Positions 15,819 to 25,100 of a stretch of 64,000 nucleotides of DNA are shown here, one piece after another. The notes under the pieces were generated by a model, which was not told where the DNA came from, ran no database searches, and saw nothing but the letters and a program-made list of their open reading frames with translations. Within the stretch, counting starts at the first letter, position 1. Each line of letters begins with the position of its first letter. Both the position numbers and the translations under genes were made by a program. The stretch spans positions 3,968,001 to 4,032,000 of the forward strand of contig NZ_CP108394.1 in NCBI RefSeq assembly GCF_041435215.1, given 5' to 3'. The stretch comes from Streptomyces sp. NBC_01314 (GTDB lineage: Bacteria; Actinomycetota; Actinomycetes; Streptomycetales; Streptomycetaceae).

Positions 15819-18752
15819 TCAGTCGCTTCCGGAGCCTCCGTCGCCGCTCTTGTCGCTGTCCTCACTGCCGCTGCCGCCGGTCCCGTCGGCCTTGGACTGC
15901 GCGTCCTCGGCCCGCTTCAGCGCGTCCTCCAGGTCCTGTTGGGCCCGGCCGTACGCCTCCCAGTCGCTGTCCTTGAGCGCCTGCTGGCCCTCTTCGAACG
16001 CCTTCTGGGCTTCCCCCAGGGCCTGTTGGACCGTCGGATCGCCGGACTTCGGCGGCTCGTCGGTGCCCTCGTCGCCGTCGTCCACCGGTGGTTCGGTGGG
16101 CGGACCCTCGGTCTCGAACACCTTGTTGAGCGCCGCGTCGAGGGTGTCCTCGAAGGCGGTGTTGCCGCCGTAGGTGACCAGGACCTTGCGCAGCAGCGGG
16201 TACTTGAGTCCGCCGCCTCGCACGTAGACGGGCTCCACGTAGAGCAGTCCACCGTCGAGCGGGACCGTCAGGAGGTTGCCGTACTCGACCTGCGAGTCAC
16301 CTCTCTTGAGGAGGCTGATGGTCTCGGCGATGTCCTGTTCGGAGTTGAACTGGCTCTGGACCTGTTTGGGTCCGTCGATCGGTTCGCTGGTCGGCAGTTT
16401 CAGAATTCTGATCTTGCCGTAGTCCTTGGTGCCCGCCTCGGCGTTGACCGACACGAAGGCGCTGAGGTTGTCCCGGCCGTTCGGTGTGAGCGTCGTGGTC
16501 AGCGAGAACGCCTGTGCCGTCTGGCCCGGCAGCTTCATGCTCAGGTAGTACGGCGGCACCGCGTTGCCCGACGTGTTGGTCGGGTCGTCCGGGACCTGCC
16601 ACACCTCGCTGCCGCTGAGGAACGTCTCGGCGTCCTTCACGTGGTAGCGGGTCAGCAACTCGCGCTGGACCTTGAACAGGTCCTGCGGGTACCGCAGATG
16701 GGCCAGGAGCGAGTCGGAGATGTCCTCCTTCGGCTCCACCGTGCCCGGGAAGGCCTTCATCCAGGTCTTCAGGACCGGGTCCTGGGTGTCCCACTGGAAG
16801 AGCTTGACCTCGCCGGTGTACGCGTCGACGGTCGCCTTCACCGAGTTGCGGATGTAGTTGACCTGGTTCTGCTGGGCCACCACCGCGCGCTGGCTGTTGT
16901 CCGCGGTCAGCGAGTCGGCTGTCGTGTCGCCCAGGGTGGTGCGGGAGGCGTACGGGTAGCCGTTGGTGGTGGTGTACGCGTCGACGATCCACTGGATCTT
17001 GCCGTCGACGACGGCCGGGTAGGCGTCACCGTCGATGGTCAGCCAGGGGGCGACCGCCTCGACTCGCTCCTTGGGCGTGCGGTTGTACAGGATCCGCGAA
17101 CCCTCGCCGATGGCTCCGGAGTAGAGGATCTGCGGCTCGTTGAACGCCACCGCGTAGGCGGCCCGGTTGACCGGGCTGGAGAGGTTGATCCCGCTGTTGC
17201 CCTTGTAGCTGGTGGTCTTCTCACCGCTGTCGTCGGAGTAGTCGATCTCGTCCTGGGGCCCGCCGACGATCGAGTACTGGGTGGTCTTCTCGCCGTAGTA
17301 GACCCGCTGCTGGTACTTGCCGAGGTCGCCCTTGGACGGCAGGTCGGACTCCGTGAACACCGGGCGGCCGCCTGAGGTGGCCTCGGTGCCCTTGGCGGCG
17401 ACCACACCGTAGCCGTGGGTGTAGCGGAAGTGGTCGTTGATCCAGTTGTTCTTCGGGATGCCGGCCAGGTTCAGCTCGCGCAGACCGATGACCGTGTCCT
17501 GCTCCGCGCCGTCCTCACCGCTGTAGCGGTCGACGTCCAGGTTCGTGGGGAACGCGTAGTAGTTCCTCATCTGCTGGAGCTGCTGGAACGTCGGCGAGAC
17601 GATGTTCGGGTCGAGCATGCGGATGCTGGCCGTGGTGTCCGCGTCCGCGCGGAGCTTGGCCTTGTCCGTCGTCTCGCTCACACCCGAGTACTCCTCGACC
17701 TCGGTCCCGTCGATGCCGTAGGCCTGCCGGGTCGCCGACAGGTTCTTCTCGACGTACGGCGCTTCCTTGGCCTGCTCGTTCGGCTGGACCTGGAACTTCT
17801 GGACGATCGCCGGGTACAGCCCGCCGATGAGGATCGCGGAGAGCACCATCAGGCCGAAGCCGATGACGGGCAGCTGCCAGGTGCGCCGCCAGATGGTGGC
17901 GAAGAACAGCAGCGCGCAGATGACGGCGATGCAGAACAGGATCGTCTTGGCCGGCAGATACGCGTTCGCGTCGACGTACCTGAGGCCCGTCCAGTTGCCC
18001 GTCGCCTTGAAGTCACTGGACTTCACCGCGAGCCCGTACCGGTCGAGCCAGTACGCGACCGCCTTCAGGGCGACGAAGATACCGAGGAGCACCGACAGAT
18101 GCCCGGTGGCCGCGGCTGTGGCACGCGCGCCCGGGGAGGTGACCCTGAGGCCGCCGTACAGGTAGTGCGTGAGCGCTGCGGCGATCACCGAGAGCACCGC
18201 TGCGGCGAAGCCGAAGCCGAGCAGGAAGCGGTACCAGGGCAGATCGAAGGCGTAGAAGGAGACGTCCAGGTCGAACTGGGGGTCCTTCTGGCCGAACGAC
18301 ACTCCGTTGACCCACATCAGCCACGTGCGCCACTGCCCGGAGGCGGAGGCGCCGGCGATGAGGCCCACCAGGGAGGTGATCCCGAGGAGCAGCCACTTCT
18401 TGTAGGGCGCGATGCCCATGCGGTATCTGTCGAGGCTCTGCTGCTCCATCGACATGGCGCTCAGCGGTGGCCGCAGCCGGTGCGCCAGCCAGATGTTGAA
18501 GCCGACCGAGGCCGACATGAGCACACCGAAGACGAAGAAGAGCCCGATCTTCGTCCAGAGTGTGGTGGTGAAGACGGACGAATACTTCACCGACCGGTAC
18601 CAGAGCCAGTCCGTCCAGAATCCCGCGAACATGACGAACGCCATGCCGAGGACGGCAAGGACGCCCAACGTCATGAGCAGCGTCCGGACACGTCGGGACG
18701 GTCGGCCCACTCTGATCCTCGGCCCCGTCGGGCCTCCGCCGCGGTCCGGCAT
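15819..18752 (-). CDS. UPF0182 family membrane protein
   Basis: The product is 977 residues from the ATG at 18752. The N-terminal third holds about seven membrane helices (e.g. [20 protein letters not shown] and [19 protein letters not shown]). A large, probably extracytoplasmic, domain follows (residues ~310-870) with conserved blocks such as [10 protein letters not shown] and SFAYAV-like strands. The C-terminal ~90 residues are acidic and Ser/Gly-rich, ending [12 protein letters not shown]0182 (Rv3193c family) has no agreed function. A GTG at 18773 would add 7 residues. A SigR/ECF-type promoter lies about 100 bases upstream. Confidence 0.9.
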   Translation of the reverse strand: MPDRGGGPTGPRIRVGRPSRRVRTLLMTLGVLAVLGMAFVMFAGFWTDWLWYRSVKYSSVFTTTLWTKIGLFFVFGVLMSASVGFNIWLAHRLRPPLSAMSMEQQSLDRYRMGIAPYKKWLLLGITSLVGLIAGASASGQWRTWLMWVNGVSFGQKDPQFDLDVSFYAFDLPWYRFLLGFGFAAAVLSVIAAALTHYLYGGLRVTSPGARATAAATGHLSVLLGIFVALKAVAYWLDRYGLAVKSSDFKATGNWTGLRYVDANAYLPAKTILFCIAVICALLFFATIWRRTWQLPVIGFGLMVLSAILIGGLYPAIVQKFQVQPNEQAKEAPYVEKNLSATRQAYGIDGTEVEEYSGVSETTDKAKLRADADTTASIRMLDPNIVSPTFQQLQQMRNYYAFPTNLDVDRYSGEDGAEQDTVIGLRELNLAGIPKNNWINDHFRYTHGYGVVAAKGTEATSGGRPVFTESDLPSKGDLGKYQQRVYYGEKTTQYSIVGGPQDEIDYSDDSGEKTTSYKGNSGINLSSPVNRAAYAVAFNEPQILYSGAIGEGSRILYNRTPKERVEAVAPWLTIDGDAYPAVVDGKIQWIVDAYTTTNGYPYASRTTLGDTTADSLTADNSQRAVVAQQNQVNYIRNSVKATVDAYTGEVKLFQWDTQDPVLKTWMKAFPGTVEPKEDISDSLLAHLRYPQDLFKVQRELLTRYHVKDAETFLSGSEVWQVPDDPTNTSGNAVPPYYLSMKLPGQTAQAFSLTTTLTPNGRDNLSAFVSVNAEAGTKDYGKIRILKLPTSEPIDGPKQVQSQFNSEQDIAETISLLKRGDSQVEYGNLLTVPLDGGLLYVEPVYVRGGGLKYPLLRKVLVTYGGNTAFEDTLDAALNKVFETEGPPTEPPVDDGDEGTDEPPKSGDPTVQQALGEAQKAFEEGQQALKDSDWEAYGRAQQDLEDALKRAEDAQSKADGTGGSGSEDSDKSGDGGSGSD

Positions 18753-18855
18753 CTGGAAAGCCAAGGTGCGCACCTCGAAGTTCGCTGTCGATACGTCAGG
18801 CCCGCGTCTACGGACCCTCCAGCGGGCCCCGTGATCGCAGGGGCCTCACCTATGC

Positions 18856-18882
18856 AACTTACTCACGCTTTACTCGGTTCCC
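18856..18882 (-). promoter_or_regulatory. ECF/SigR-type promoter upstream of the UPF0182 gene
   Basis: Read leftward, GGGAAC (18882-18877), exactly 18 bases, then GTT (18858-18856). GGAAC replaces GGAAT, a form also used by other ECF sigma factors. GGGAAC is also one arm of an inverted repeat, GTTCCC-N6-GGGAAC (18877-18894), between the divergent genes. Confidence 0.55.
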
Positions 18883-18915
18883 GCTTCGGGGAACGAACGA
18901 GGCAGGATTGTGACC

Positions 18916-19458
18916 ATGTCCAACACTCCCATGGCAGCGAACCCCCTCACCCGGGCCGTGCTCGAGATCGACGAGTACACCTCGGGCCTCGGCTGGGACC
19001 AGCCCGCTCGCCTCTTCGCCCTAGTGGATACCGCGCGTCTGCGGTCCCAGGAACCCGCCCTCGCGGCCCAGCTAGGCCTGCAGAACGAGTCCGAGACCGT
19101 CGGTCTCACCCCGATCGAGCAGGACGAGATCCCCGCAGGCAAAGCCCTGGACGAGTTCCTCGGCACCATCGCCTGGCCCGACGCGGTGGTCGGCTGCGCG
19201 CTGACCGTGGAGCGGCTGATGCTGCCGCCGTCCGCCGAGGCGTCCGTCCCCGAGAACCTCGACGGGGCCCGCCTCGCCCAGTGGGTCGCCTCCCACCCGG
19301 ACCGCCAGGAGGTCCGTATGACGGTCGCCGTCCTCCGTGACGGCTCTCGCGACGCGGCCGTGCGCCTGCGCGAGAAGGACACCCCGACCGAGGTCCTCAC
19401 CGGCCCCGAACTGGTACCGGGCCTGGCGGAGGCCCTGTCCGCGACCTTCGTGGACTGA
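18916..19458 (+). CDS. PPA1309-family protein, unknown function
   Basis: The product is 180 residues, soluble and acidic, with no signal peptide. Conserved actinobacterial features include DEYTSGLGWDQPARLFALVDT near the N-terminus and GTIAWPDAVVGCALTVERLMLP in the middle. It matches what I remember of the PPA1309 family, which is limited to actinobacteria. I chose the ATG at 18916: AGGA lies 8 bases before it, while the GTG two codons upstream is too close. It is divergent from UPF0182, a pairing kept in several actinobacteria, but the role is unknown. Confidence 0.75.
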   Translation: MSNTPMAANPLTRAVLEIDEYTSGLGWDQPARLFALVDTARLRSQEPALAAQLGLQNESETVGLTPIEQDEIPAGKALDEFLGTIAWPDAVVGCALTVERLMLPPSAEASVPENLDGARLAQWVASHPDRQEVRMTVAVLRDGSRDAAVRLREKDTPTEVLTGPELVPGLAEALSATFVD

Positions 19459-19476
19459 TCCTGCGGCTGTACGGCG

Positions 19477-19510
19477 GTGGGGGCGCCCCGGTCCTCGGGA
19501 GCGCCCCCAC
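19477..19510. terminator. Hairpin between convergent genes
   Basis: GTGGGGGCGC pairs with GCGCCCCCAC (10 bp), with an inner CCCG/CGGG pairing. It lies between the PPA1309 gene and the PDZ-Lon gene and can serve both strands. Confidence 0.8.
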
Positions 19511-19533
19511 GCGCGCGTACACGTCCGTCCCCG

Positions 19534-20631
19534 TCAGCCCTTGGTGGTGCACTTCGACAGGTCGGCGGTGTCGCCGGAGCGGATGTCCTCCAGGGCGCCG
19601 AGCGCGTCCTCGATGGTGCCCACCTTGACGAGGGTGAGTCCGTCGGGGGTGTCCTTGGCGGCCGCGGCGCAGTTGTCCTTGGGCGTCAGGAAGTACTCGG
19701 CGCCCTTGTTCCGCGCGCCGACCGTCTTCATCTCGATGCCGCCGATGGGCCCGACCTTGCCCTCGTCGTCGATCGTGCCGGTGCCGGCGACGAACTTGCC
19801 GCCCGTGAGCTTGCCCGGCGTGAGCTTGTCGTAGATGCCGAGGGCGAACATCAGTCCGGCACTCGGGCCGCCGACGTCGGCGAGCTTGATGTCGATGGTG
19901 AACGGGAACGTGTGGTCGGTTCCGGCGGAGATGCCGACGATCGCCCGCTCCTCGCCCGTGTCGTCGGACTTGGCCGTGGTGATCGTGACCTTCTCGGTCT
20001 CGGTCGCCGTCCTGTTCGCCTTCTCGGCGGCGGCCTGCGCCTTGGCGGGCACGATGACGAAGTCGACGTCCTCGCCCGGCTTGTGCTTGGTGACCAGCTT
20101 CGCGACGTCCTCGGGCGCCTTGATCGCCGTACCGTCGACGGACTTGATCACGTCACCGGCGTGCAGCTTGCCCTCGGCCGGGGAGTCCTTGAGGACGGTG
20201 GAGACGATCACCCAGGACTTCACCGGGATGTCCAGCTCTTCCAGGGCCGCGACCTTGGCGCTCTCCTGGGACTGGCTGAACTCCTCGGCGTTCTCCTGGG
20301 TCGACTGCTCCTCGGTCTTGCCGTCCGGGTACAGCGTGTCGTGCGGCACGACCTTGTTGTCGTGTGCCAGCCAGCCGTACACGGCCTCGACGAGGTTCAT
20401 CCGGTAGTCGGCGCTGGTGACGCGGACGGTGGTCATGTTGAGGTGGCCGGTCGTCGCGTACGTCTTGCGCCCGGAGATCTGCAGCACCGGCTCGCCGTCG
20501 TGCTCCCCGAGTGTGTTCACCGTCGGCCCCGGCGACAGCTCCGAATAGGGCACGGGAATGATCACACCCGCGCACAGGAGCGCGATCAGCATCAGGGTGG
20601 AAGCGAGCATCGTCGCGGTGCGGCGTGGCAT
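19534..20631 (-). CDS. Membrane-anchored PDZ/Lon-type serine protease
   Basis: The product is 365 residues. One N-terminal signal anchor (TMLASTLMLIALLCAGVIIP) is followed by a PDZ domain (residues ~140-210: PAEGKLHAGDVIKSVDGTAI) and a C-terminal Lon-type catalytic domain. The Ser of GGPSAGLMFAL and the Lys of IGGIEMKTVGA form the Ser-Lys dyad. It resembles B. subtilis YlbL and M. tuberculosis Rv3194c, proteases that act outside the membrane. The ATG at 20631 lies at the start of the anchor; the longer open frame upstream is GC-rich noise. It is leftward and convergent with the PPA1309 gene. Confidence 0.92.
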   Translation of the reverse strand: MPRRTATMLASTLMLIALLCAGVIIPVPYSELSPGPTVNTLGEHDGEPVLQISGRKTYATTGHLNMTTVRVTSADYRMNLVEAVYGWLAHDNKVVPHDTLYPDGKTEEQSTQENAEEFSQSQESAKVAALEELDIPVKSWVIVSTVLKDSPAEGKLHAGDVIKSVDGTAIKAPEDVAKLVTKHKPGEDVDFVIVPAKAQAAAEKANRTATETEKVTITTAKSDDTGEERAIVGISAGTDHTFPFTIDIKLADVGGPSAGLMFALGIYDKLTPGKLTGGKFVAGTGTIDDEGKVGPIGGIEMKTVGARNKGAEYFLTPKDNCAAAAKDTPDGLTLVKVGTIEDALGALEDIRSGDTADLSKCTTKG

Positions 20632-20708
20632 GGAACGACAGTACGGGACAGGCCTGTCGGTGCACTGTCGGGGCCGTCCGTCCGGGGCCGGGGGCCCCTG
20701 GCCGCCCG

Positions 20709-20873
20709 CTAGCCGCCGGAGTGGGACCGCTCCATGGCCTCGCGGAAGCGCGAGTAACCCGCGAGCTCGGTGCCGTCCTCGATGCTCCTGCGGTTCCGGC
20801 TGACCCAGCCGCCCCACAGTCCGGCACCGATCGCGGCCACAAGCGGAATCAGCAACCAGGCGAGCGCCGCCAT
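20709..20873 (-). CDS. Small single-pass membrane protein
   Basis: The product is 54 residues. One membrane helix (LAWLLIPLVAAIGAGLWGGWV) is followed by a basic-polar cytosolic tail (SRNRRSIEDGTELAGYSRFREAMERSH). GGGAGG lies 5 bases before the ATG at 20873, an excellent site, which marks it as a real gene. It sits 77 bases upstream of the PDZ-Lon protease on the same strand and may be co-transcribed. Its function is unknown; the small size and position suggest a modulator of the neighbour, but that is inference. Confidence 0.7.
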   Translation of the reverse strand: MAALAWLLIPLVAAIGAGLWGGWVSRNRRSIEDGTELAGYSRFREAMERSHSGG

Positions 20874-21060
20874 GCCGGCCTCCCAACCCCTATCAAACAA
20901 CCACAACTGACCGATCAGCAGATTATCCGTCCGCTCCGTCAACGCTCGCGCCGGGAGACGGGATACGCAACCGGAACGCGCACGGGCGCATTCCGGTCAC
21001 GGCTTCAGCAGGCTCCCACCCGCCCTCCCGTCGCCCGACCACCACCCCTCACCGACGGCG

Positions 21061-21519
21061 CTACGCACCGACCCATTCATCGGTGCCGTCGGAGAACTTC
21101 TGATGCTTCCAGATGGGCGCTTCGTGCTTCAGATCGTCGATCAGTTTGCGGCACGCCTCGAAGGCCTCACCCCGGTGCGGACATGACACGGCGACCACCA
21201 CGGCCAGGTCCCCGACCTTCAGGTTTCCCACCCGGTGCACGGCCGCGAGCGCCCGCACCGGATAGTCGGCGACCACCTTTTCCGCGATCCGCCGCATCTC
21301 GGCCTCGGCCGTCGGGTGACACGAATAGCCGAGCTCGTCGACATCGGCTCCCCCGTCGTGGTTCCGCACGGTCCCCACGAACAGGGCGGTCCCCCCGGCC
21401 GCGTCGTCCCCGACCGCTTGGAGCACCTCATCGACGGAGAGCGCCGTCTCTCGAATCCCGATCAGCTTGACGGGCTCCTCGGCCCCCTGCTCACCAGGAT
21501 GATCATCATTCACAGCCAT
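21061..21519 (-). CDS. moaE: Molybdopterin synthase large subunit MoaE
   Basis: The product is 152 residues. MoaE with thiocarboxylated MoaD turns cPMP into molybdopterin. Family motifs are visible: TALFVGTVRNHDGG, HRVGNLKVGDLAVVVAVSCPHRGEAF and the catalytic Lys region LKHEAPIWKHQKF. The start at 21519 follows GGGGGT. No moaD or other moa gene is adjacent; the activating MoeZ is 31 kb away in this window. It lies between the small membrane protein and the composite repeat. Confidence 0.93.
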   Translation of the reverse strand: MAVNDDHPGEQGAEEPVKLIGIRETALSVDEVLQAVGDDAAGGTALFVGTVRNHDGGADVDELGYSCHPTAEAEMRRIAEKVVADYPVRALAAVHRVGNLKVGDLAVVVAVSCPHRGEAFEACRKLIDDLKHEAPIWKHQKFSDGTDEWVGA

Positions 21520-21572
21520 ACCCCCATCGTGCCCCACCCGGCGGCGGGACGTTGAAATCCGCCTGTCGTAGC

Positions 21573-21694
21573 CGCGGGCAGTCGGGCCGCTGGGGCGGTG
21601 GGGGCACCTCCCGCTCGAGCGAAGCCGAGAGTGGGGGAGGGTGGGCGCAGCGGCACCCAGTCGGCGCCGGTAGGCGAAACCCCGTCCCACCCAG
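21573..21694. repeat. Composite repeat, copy 3, carrying the 33-bp repeat as an insert
   Basis: The left part (GCGGGCAGTCGGGCCGCTGG) and right part (GGCGGG-like GCAGCGGCACCCAG to CCCACCCAGC) match the composite repeat at 10733 and 13388. Between them sits the 33-bp element (21607-21639) identical to 6788-6820. So one repeat type appears to be inserted in another. Confidence 0.75.
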
Positions 21695-21709
21695 CAAGGG
21701 ACGCGCCGC

Positions 21710-22822
21710 TCAGCGCCGCCCCCGAGCCTTCCGGGCGCGCCGCACCAGCGCCGCCGTACCCAGCAGCGCGACCGTGGCTCCCGCGGCACCCGCGGCGGTC
21801 GCGTCCTTGCGCCCCAGCCGCCGCCCGGCCACGGTGTGCCGTCCGGCGACCTCCTCCAGCAGCTCCGCGAGCACTTCCTCGTTCGTCCACAGCGGCCGCC
21901 ACCCGGCGTCGTGCAGGCGGCTCCCGCTCACGACCCACGGATACATCGTGTACGCCAGATCCCCGGCGGGCGACGGCGTCAACCCGATCCGGTGGAGCCG
22001 GGCAGCGGCCCCGAGAGCGACCGCGGAAGGCAGCTCCATGCGCCGGATCCCACTGAGCTCCTCGACCTCCTCCTGCTCCAGCCACCCCTCGCACCCGACG
22101 GCCAGTTCCCCGTCGACCTTCTCCAGCACGGCGTACTCCAGCGCACCGCACAGATCCTCGACGTGACAGAACTGCCAGGCGGGCCGCGACCCGGCCACCA
22201 CCAGCAGCCGAGGCGACTCGAAGTACCTGGTCAGCGCCGTGTCCGTCCCTCCGACGAGGGTCGCCGGGCGTACGACGGTGACATTGAGGCCCGGATGGGC
22301 GCGTGGCGCCCGGCGCGCGAGCCGCTCGATCTCCAGCAGGTCACCGACCCCGGTGGCCTCGGCGGTCGCCCGCAGCTCGGCGTCCTCCGAGAGCGGCAGC
22401 TCGTTGTCGGGCAGCGCCCCGTAGACCATCGCCGAGGTGCACAGCACGACCCGGTGCACCCCGGCCGCGGCGGCAGCCGTGAGCACGGTCTGCGTGCCGC
22501 GCACGTTGTACGCGCTGCGTGCCGCCGAGTCCGTGCCCAGGTCGAGGTCGACGGCGAGGTGCACCACGACGTCCGCCCCGCGCAGCTTCTCGGCGATCGC
22601 CGGGTCCCGCACGTCCAGGATGTGCCACGTGGCGGCCGCGCACTCGCCGCGCCGCTCGTCGATGGCGATGACCTGCCGGATCTCGTCGGACTCGGCGAGC
22701 CGCTCGGTGAGCAGCGCTCCTACGCCGGACGCGGCACCGGTGACCGCGACGACGGGCCCGCGCGCGGCGGGAGTGGTTGAGTGGTTTCGCGCTGCGCGAA
22801 CCTGTGGATCTGGGGAACTCAC
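21710..22822 (-). CDS. NAD(P)-dependent epimerase/dehydratase (extended SDR)
   Basis: The product is 370 residues. The Rossmann motif VVAVTGAASGVGALLTERL, DVRDPAIAEKLRGADVVVHLAV and LCTSAMVYG with the downstream Tyr-type region mark an extended SDR fold. The usual YxxxK is poorly preserved: the expected Tyr-x3-Lys after the Ser motif is not evident, so catalysis may be lost or atypical. The C-terminus has a hydrophobic Ala-rich helix (ATAAGAAGATVALLGTAALVRRARK) that may anchor it to the membrane. The GTG at 22822 has GGAG 8 bases upstream. It is divergent from the DUF2342 gene. Confidence 0.75.
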   Translation of the reverse strand: MSSPDPQVRAARNHSTTPAARGPVVAVTGAASGVGALLTERLAESDEIRQVIAIDERRGECAAATWHILDVRDPAIAEKLRGADVVVHLAVDLDLGTDSAARSAYNVRGTQTVLTAAAAAGVHRVVLCTSAMVYGALPDNELPLSEDAELRATAEATGVGDLLEIERLARRAPRAHPGLNVTVVRPATLVGGTDTALTRYFESPRLLVVAGSRPAWQFCHVEDLCGALEYAVLEKVDGELAVGCEGWLEQEEVEELSGIRRMELPSAVALGAAARLHRIGLTPSPAGDLAYTMYPWVVSGSRLHDAGWRPLWTNEEVLAELLEEVAGRHTVAGRRLGRKDATAAGAAGATVALLGTAALVRRARKARGRR

Positions 22823-23012
22823 CGGGCGTCTCCAGCGGTTGTCTTCAGTACGAACGCGGGTGACGCGTACGTACCAGGTGGCATCCATCCTGCCGCAGGC
22901 CTTCGGTCGGCGGCGCACCGAGGCCTTAACCCGCCGTGGTGTCTACGCTGGGTGGTGTTCGGGCAGCCGTGCCGTCGGAGAAAACCGATGGCCCTATCAG
23001 CCGAGGAATCCC

Positions 23013-24455
23013 GTGAGTGACACCCCATTCGGATTCGGCCTTCCGCCGGAGGAGCCGGACGACGGCGACGAGGGCAAGAAGAAGGACCAGGAGAGCGGTG
23101 GTGGTCAGGGACCGGCCAACCCGTTCGGCTTCGGGTTCCCCGGAGCCGGCGGCCCCGGGGCCGACAATCCGTTCGCCGCGATGTTCGGTTCCATGAACCC
23201 CAACGACCTGGGCGCCGCCTTCCAACAGTTGGGTCAGATGCTCTCGTACGAGGGCGGCCCGGTGAACTGGGACATGGCCAAGCAGATCGCCCGCCAGACG
23301 GTCTCCCAGGGGACCGCCGACGGCACGAAGGACGTGAGCATCGGCCCCGCGGAGCGCACCGCCGTCGAGGAGGCCGTCCGCCTGGCCGACCTGTGGCTCG
23401 ACGACGTGACGTCCCTGCCGTCCGGCGCGGGCTCCGCCGTGGCGTGGAGCCGCGCGGAGTGGGTGGAAGCCACCCTGCCCGCCTGGAAGGAACTCGTCGA
23501 CCCGGTGGCCGAGCGGGTCGGCGGCGCCATGGGCGACATCCTGCCGGAGGAGATGCAGGCCATGGCCGGCCCGCTGATCGGCATGATGAAGTCGATGGGC
23601 GGCGCCATGTTCGGCCAGCAGATCGGGCAGGCCGTGGGCGTGCTCGCGGGCGAGGTCGTCGGCTCCACCGACGTCGGCCTGCCGCTCGGCCCGGCCGGCA
23701 AGGCCGCGCTGCTGCCGCTGAACATGGAGGCGTTCGGCAAGGACCTGGGCATCGGCAAGGACGAGGTGCGGCTCTACCTGGCCCTGCGCGAGGCCGCCCA
23801 CCAGCGCCTCTTCGCCCATGTGCCCTGGCTGCGCTCGCACCTGTTCGGCGCGGTCGAGGGCTACGCGCGCGGGATCAAGGTCGACACGGCCAAGCTGGAG
23901 GACGTGGTCGGCCAGTTCGACCCGCAGAACCCGGAGGAGCTGCAGCAGGCGCTCCAGCAGGGCATGTTCCAGCCTGAGGACACTCCGGCGCAGAAGGCCG
24001 CCCTGGCCCGTCTGGAGACCGCCCTGGCGCTGGTGGAGGGCTGGGTGGACGCGGTGGTGCACGCCGCCGCGAAACCGCGCCTCGCGTCCGCGGACGCGCT
24101 GCGCGAGACGCTGCGCCGTCGCCGCGCCACGGGCGGCCCGGCCGAGCAGACCTTCGCGACTCTGATCGGCCTGGAGCTGCGCCCCCGCCGTCTGCGCGAC
24201 GCCTCCCGCCTGTGGGCGTCCCTCACGGACGCGCGCGGTGTCGATGGTCGCGACGCCCTGTGGGCCCATCCCGACATGCTGCCGACCGCGTCGGACCTGG
24301 ACGACCCGGACGGCTTCGTCCACCGCGAGCAACTGGACTTCTCCGAGCTGGACAAAATGCTCGGCGAGGCCGCGGGCGGCTCCACCGAGAAGCCGAACCT
24401 CAAGAAGACCGATCCGACGCCGGACCCCACGAAAAAGGACGACGACACCGAGTGA
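23013..24455 (+). CDS. DUF2342 zincin-like protein
   Basis: The product is 480 residues. An N-terminal disordered region is rich in Gly, Pro and acidic residues (EEPDDGDEGKKKDQESGGG and ANPFGFGFPGAGG). The conserved DUF2342 core follows, with REAAHQRLFAHVPWLR near residue 255, a zincin-type helix in which Glu and His are spaced as in metallopeptidases. The family (Rv3195-like) is linked in names to F420 biosynthesis, with no proven activity. GAGGA lies 5 bases before the GTG at 23013. Its stop overlaps the GTG of the Nudix gene, so the two are coupled. Confidence 0.8.
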   Translation: MSDTPFGFGLPPEEPDDGDEGKKKDQESGGGQGPANPFGFGFPGAGGPGADNPFAAMFGSMNPNDLGAAFQQLGQMLSYEGGPVNWDMAKQIARQTVSQGTADGTKDVSIGPAERTAVEEAVRLADLWLDDVTSLPSGAGSAVAWSRAEWVEATLPAWKELVDPVAERVGGAMGDILPEEMQAMAGPLIGMMKSMGGAMFGQQIGQAVGVLAGEVVGSTDVGLPLGPAGKAALLPLNMEAFGKDLGIGKDEVRLYLALREAAHQRLFAHVPWLRSHLFGAVEGYARGIKVDTAKLEDVVGQFDPQNPEELQQALQQGMFQPEDTPAQKAALARLETALALVEGWVDAVVHAAAKPRLASADALRETLRRRRATGGPAEQTFATLIGLELRPRRLRDASRLWASLTDARGVDGRDALWAHPDMLPTASDLDDPDGFVHREQLDFSELDKMLGEAAGGSTEKPNLKKTDPTPDPTKKDDDTE

Positions 24456-24967
24456 GCCTGCACGACGACACGGTCCTCGTACTGAAGAGCTACGAGGACC
24501 AGGCCGAGCTGCGCCAGGCGTACCTCGACCACCTGGCGGCGCACCAGGACGGCATGTGGAAGGCGTGCGGCGCCGGGCACATCACGGCGAGCGGCCTGGT
24601 GATCGACCCCGAGCGCGGCCGCGTACTGCTCACTCTCCACAGGAAGCTGCACATGTGGCTCCAGATGGGTGGCCACTGCGAGCCCGAGGACACCACCCTC
24701 TCGGGCTCCGCCCTCCGCGAGGCCACGGAGGAGTCCGGCATCACCGGTCTGACGCTCCTGCCGGACGGCCCGGTCCGCCTCGACCGCCATCACACTCCGT
24801 GCGCCTGGCACCTCGACGTCCAGTACGCGGCCCTCGCCCCCGTCGACGCCGTCGAAGCGATCAGCGATGAGTCCCTCGACCTGCGCTGGTTCGCGTACGA
24901 CGAGGTCGCGACGGTGGCCGACGACTCGGTGGTACGCCTGCTGGACGCCACCCGAGCAAGGCTCTGA
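24452..24967 (+). CDS. Nudix hydrolase
   Basis: The product is 171 residues. The Nudix box is complete: G-x5-E-x7-REATEESGI, beginning GGHCEPEDTTLSGSALREA (residues ~68-92). These enzymes cleave nucleoside diphosphates linked to another group; the substrate cannot be read from sequence. The GTG overlaps the stop of the DUF2342 gene (GTGA), so expression is coupled. A long hairpin follows. Confidence 0.9.
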   Translation: MSLHDDTVLVLKSYEDQAELRQAYLDHLAAHQDGMWKACGAGHITASGLVIDPERGRVLLTLHRKLHMWLQMGGHCEPEDTTLSGSALREATEESGITGLTLLPDGPVRLDRHHTPCAWHLDVQYAALAPVDAVEAISDESLDLRWFAYDEVATVADDSVVRLLDATRARL

Positions 24968-25050
24968 CCTCGCTCTTTCGCGTGAAGCCCGCGGTCTCAC
25001 GGTGTGCTGCCGACGGGCTGTGGGAAGGCCCCCACCGGGGGGACGAATGC

Positions 25051-25086
25051 GGTAAGGGGCGTCCGCAATGGCGGACGCCCCTTACC
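25051..25086. terminator. Bidirectional hairpin between Nudix and AIM24 genes
   Basis: GGTAAGGGGCGTCCGC pairs perfectly over 16 bp with its complement around an AATG loop. It lies between convergent genes and ends each with an A/T-bearing tail. Confidence 0.9.
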
Positions 25087-25100
25087 TCTGTGCCCACTGA

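Noticed and set aside
17415..19340. Rightward 641-residue open frame over UPF0182
   Set aside because: A shadow of the opposite strand. Composition is Arg/Asp/Glu/Gly-rich without any domain.
19477..20712. Rightward 411-residue open frame over the PDZ-Lon gene
   Set aside because: It has the Val/Leu/Gly/Arg-rich look of a shadow, no ribosome site, and the opposite strand carries clear protease motifs.
21710..22822. Epimerase as part of the 54-59 kb polysaccharide system
   Set aside because: It is 32 kb away, on its own, lacks a clear Tyr-x3-Lys and has a C-terminal membrane helix.
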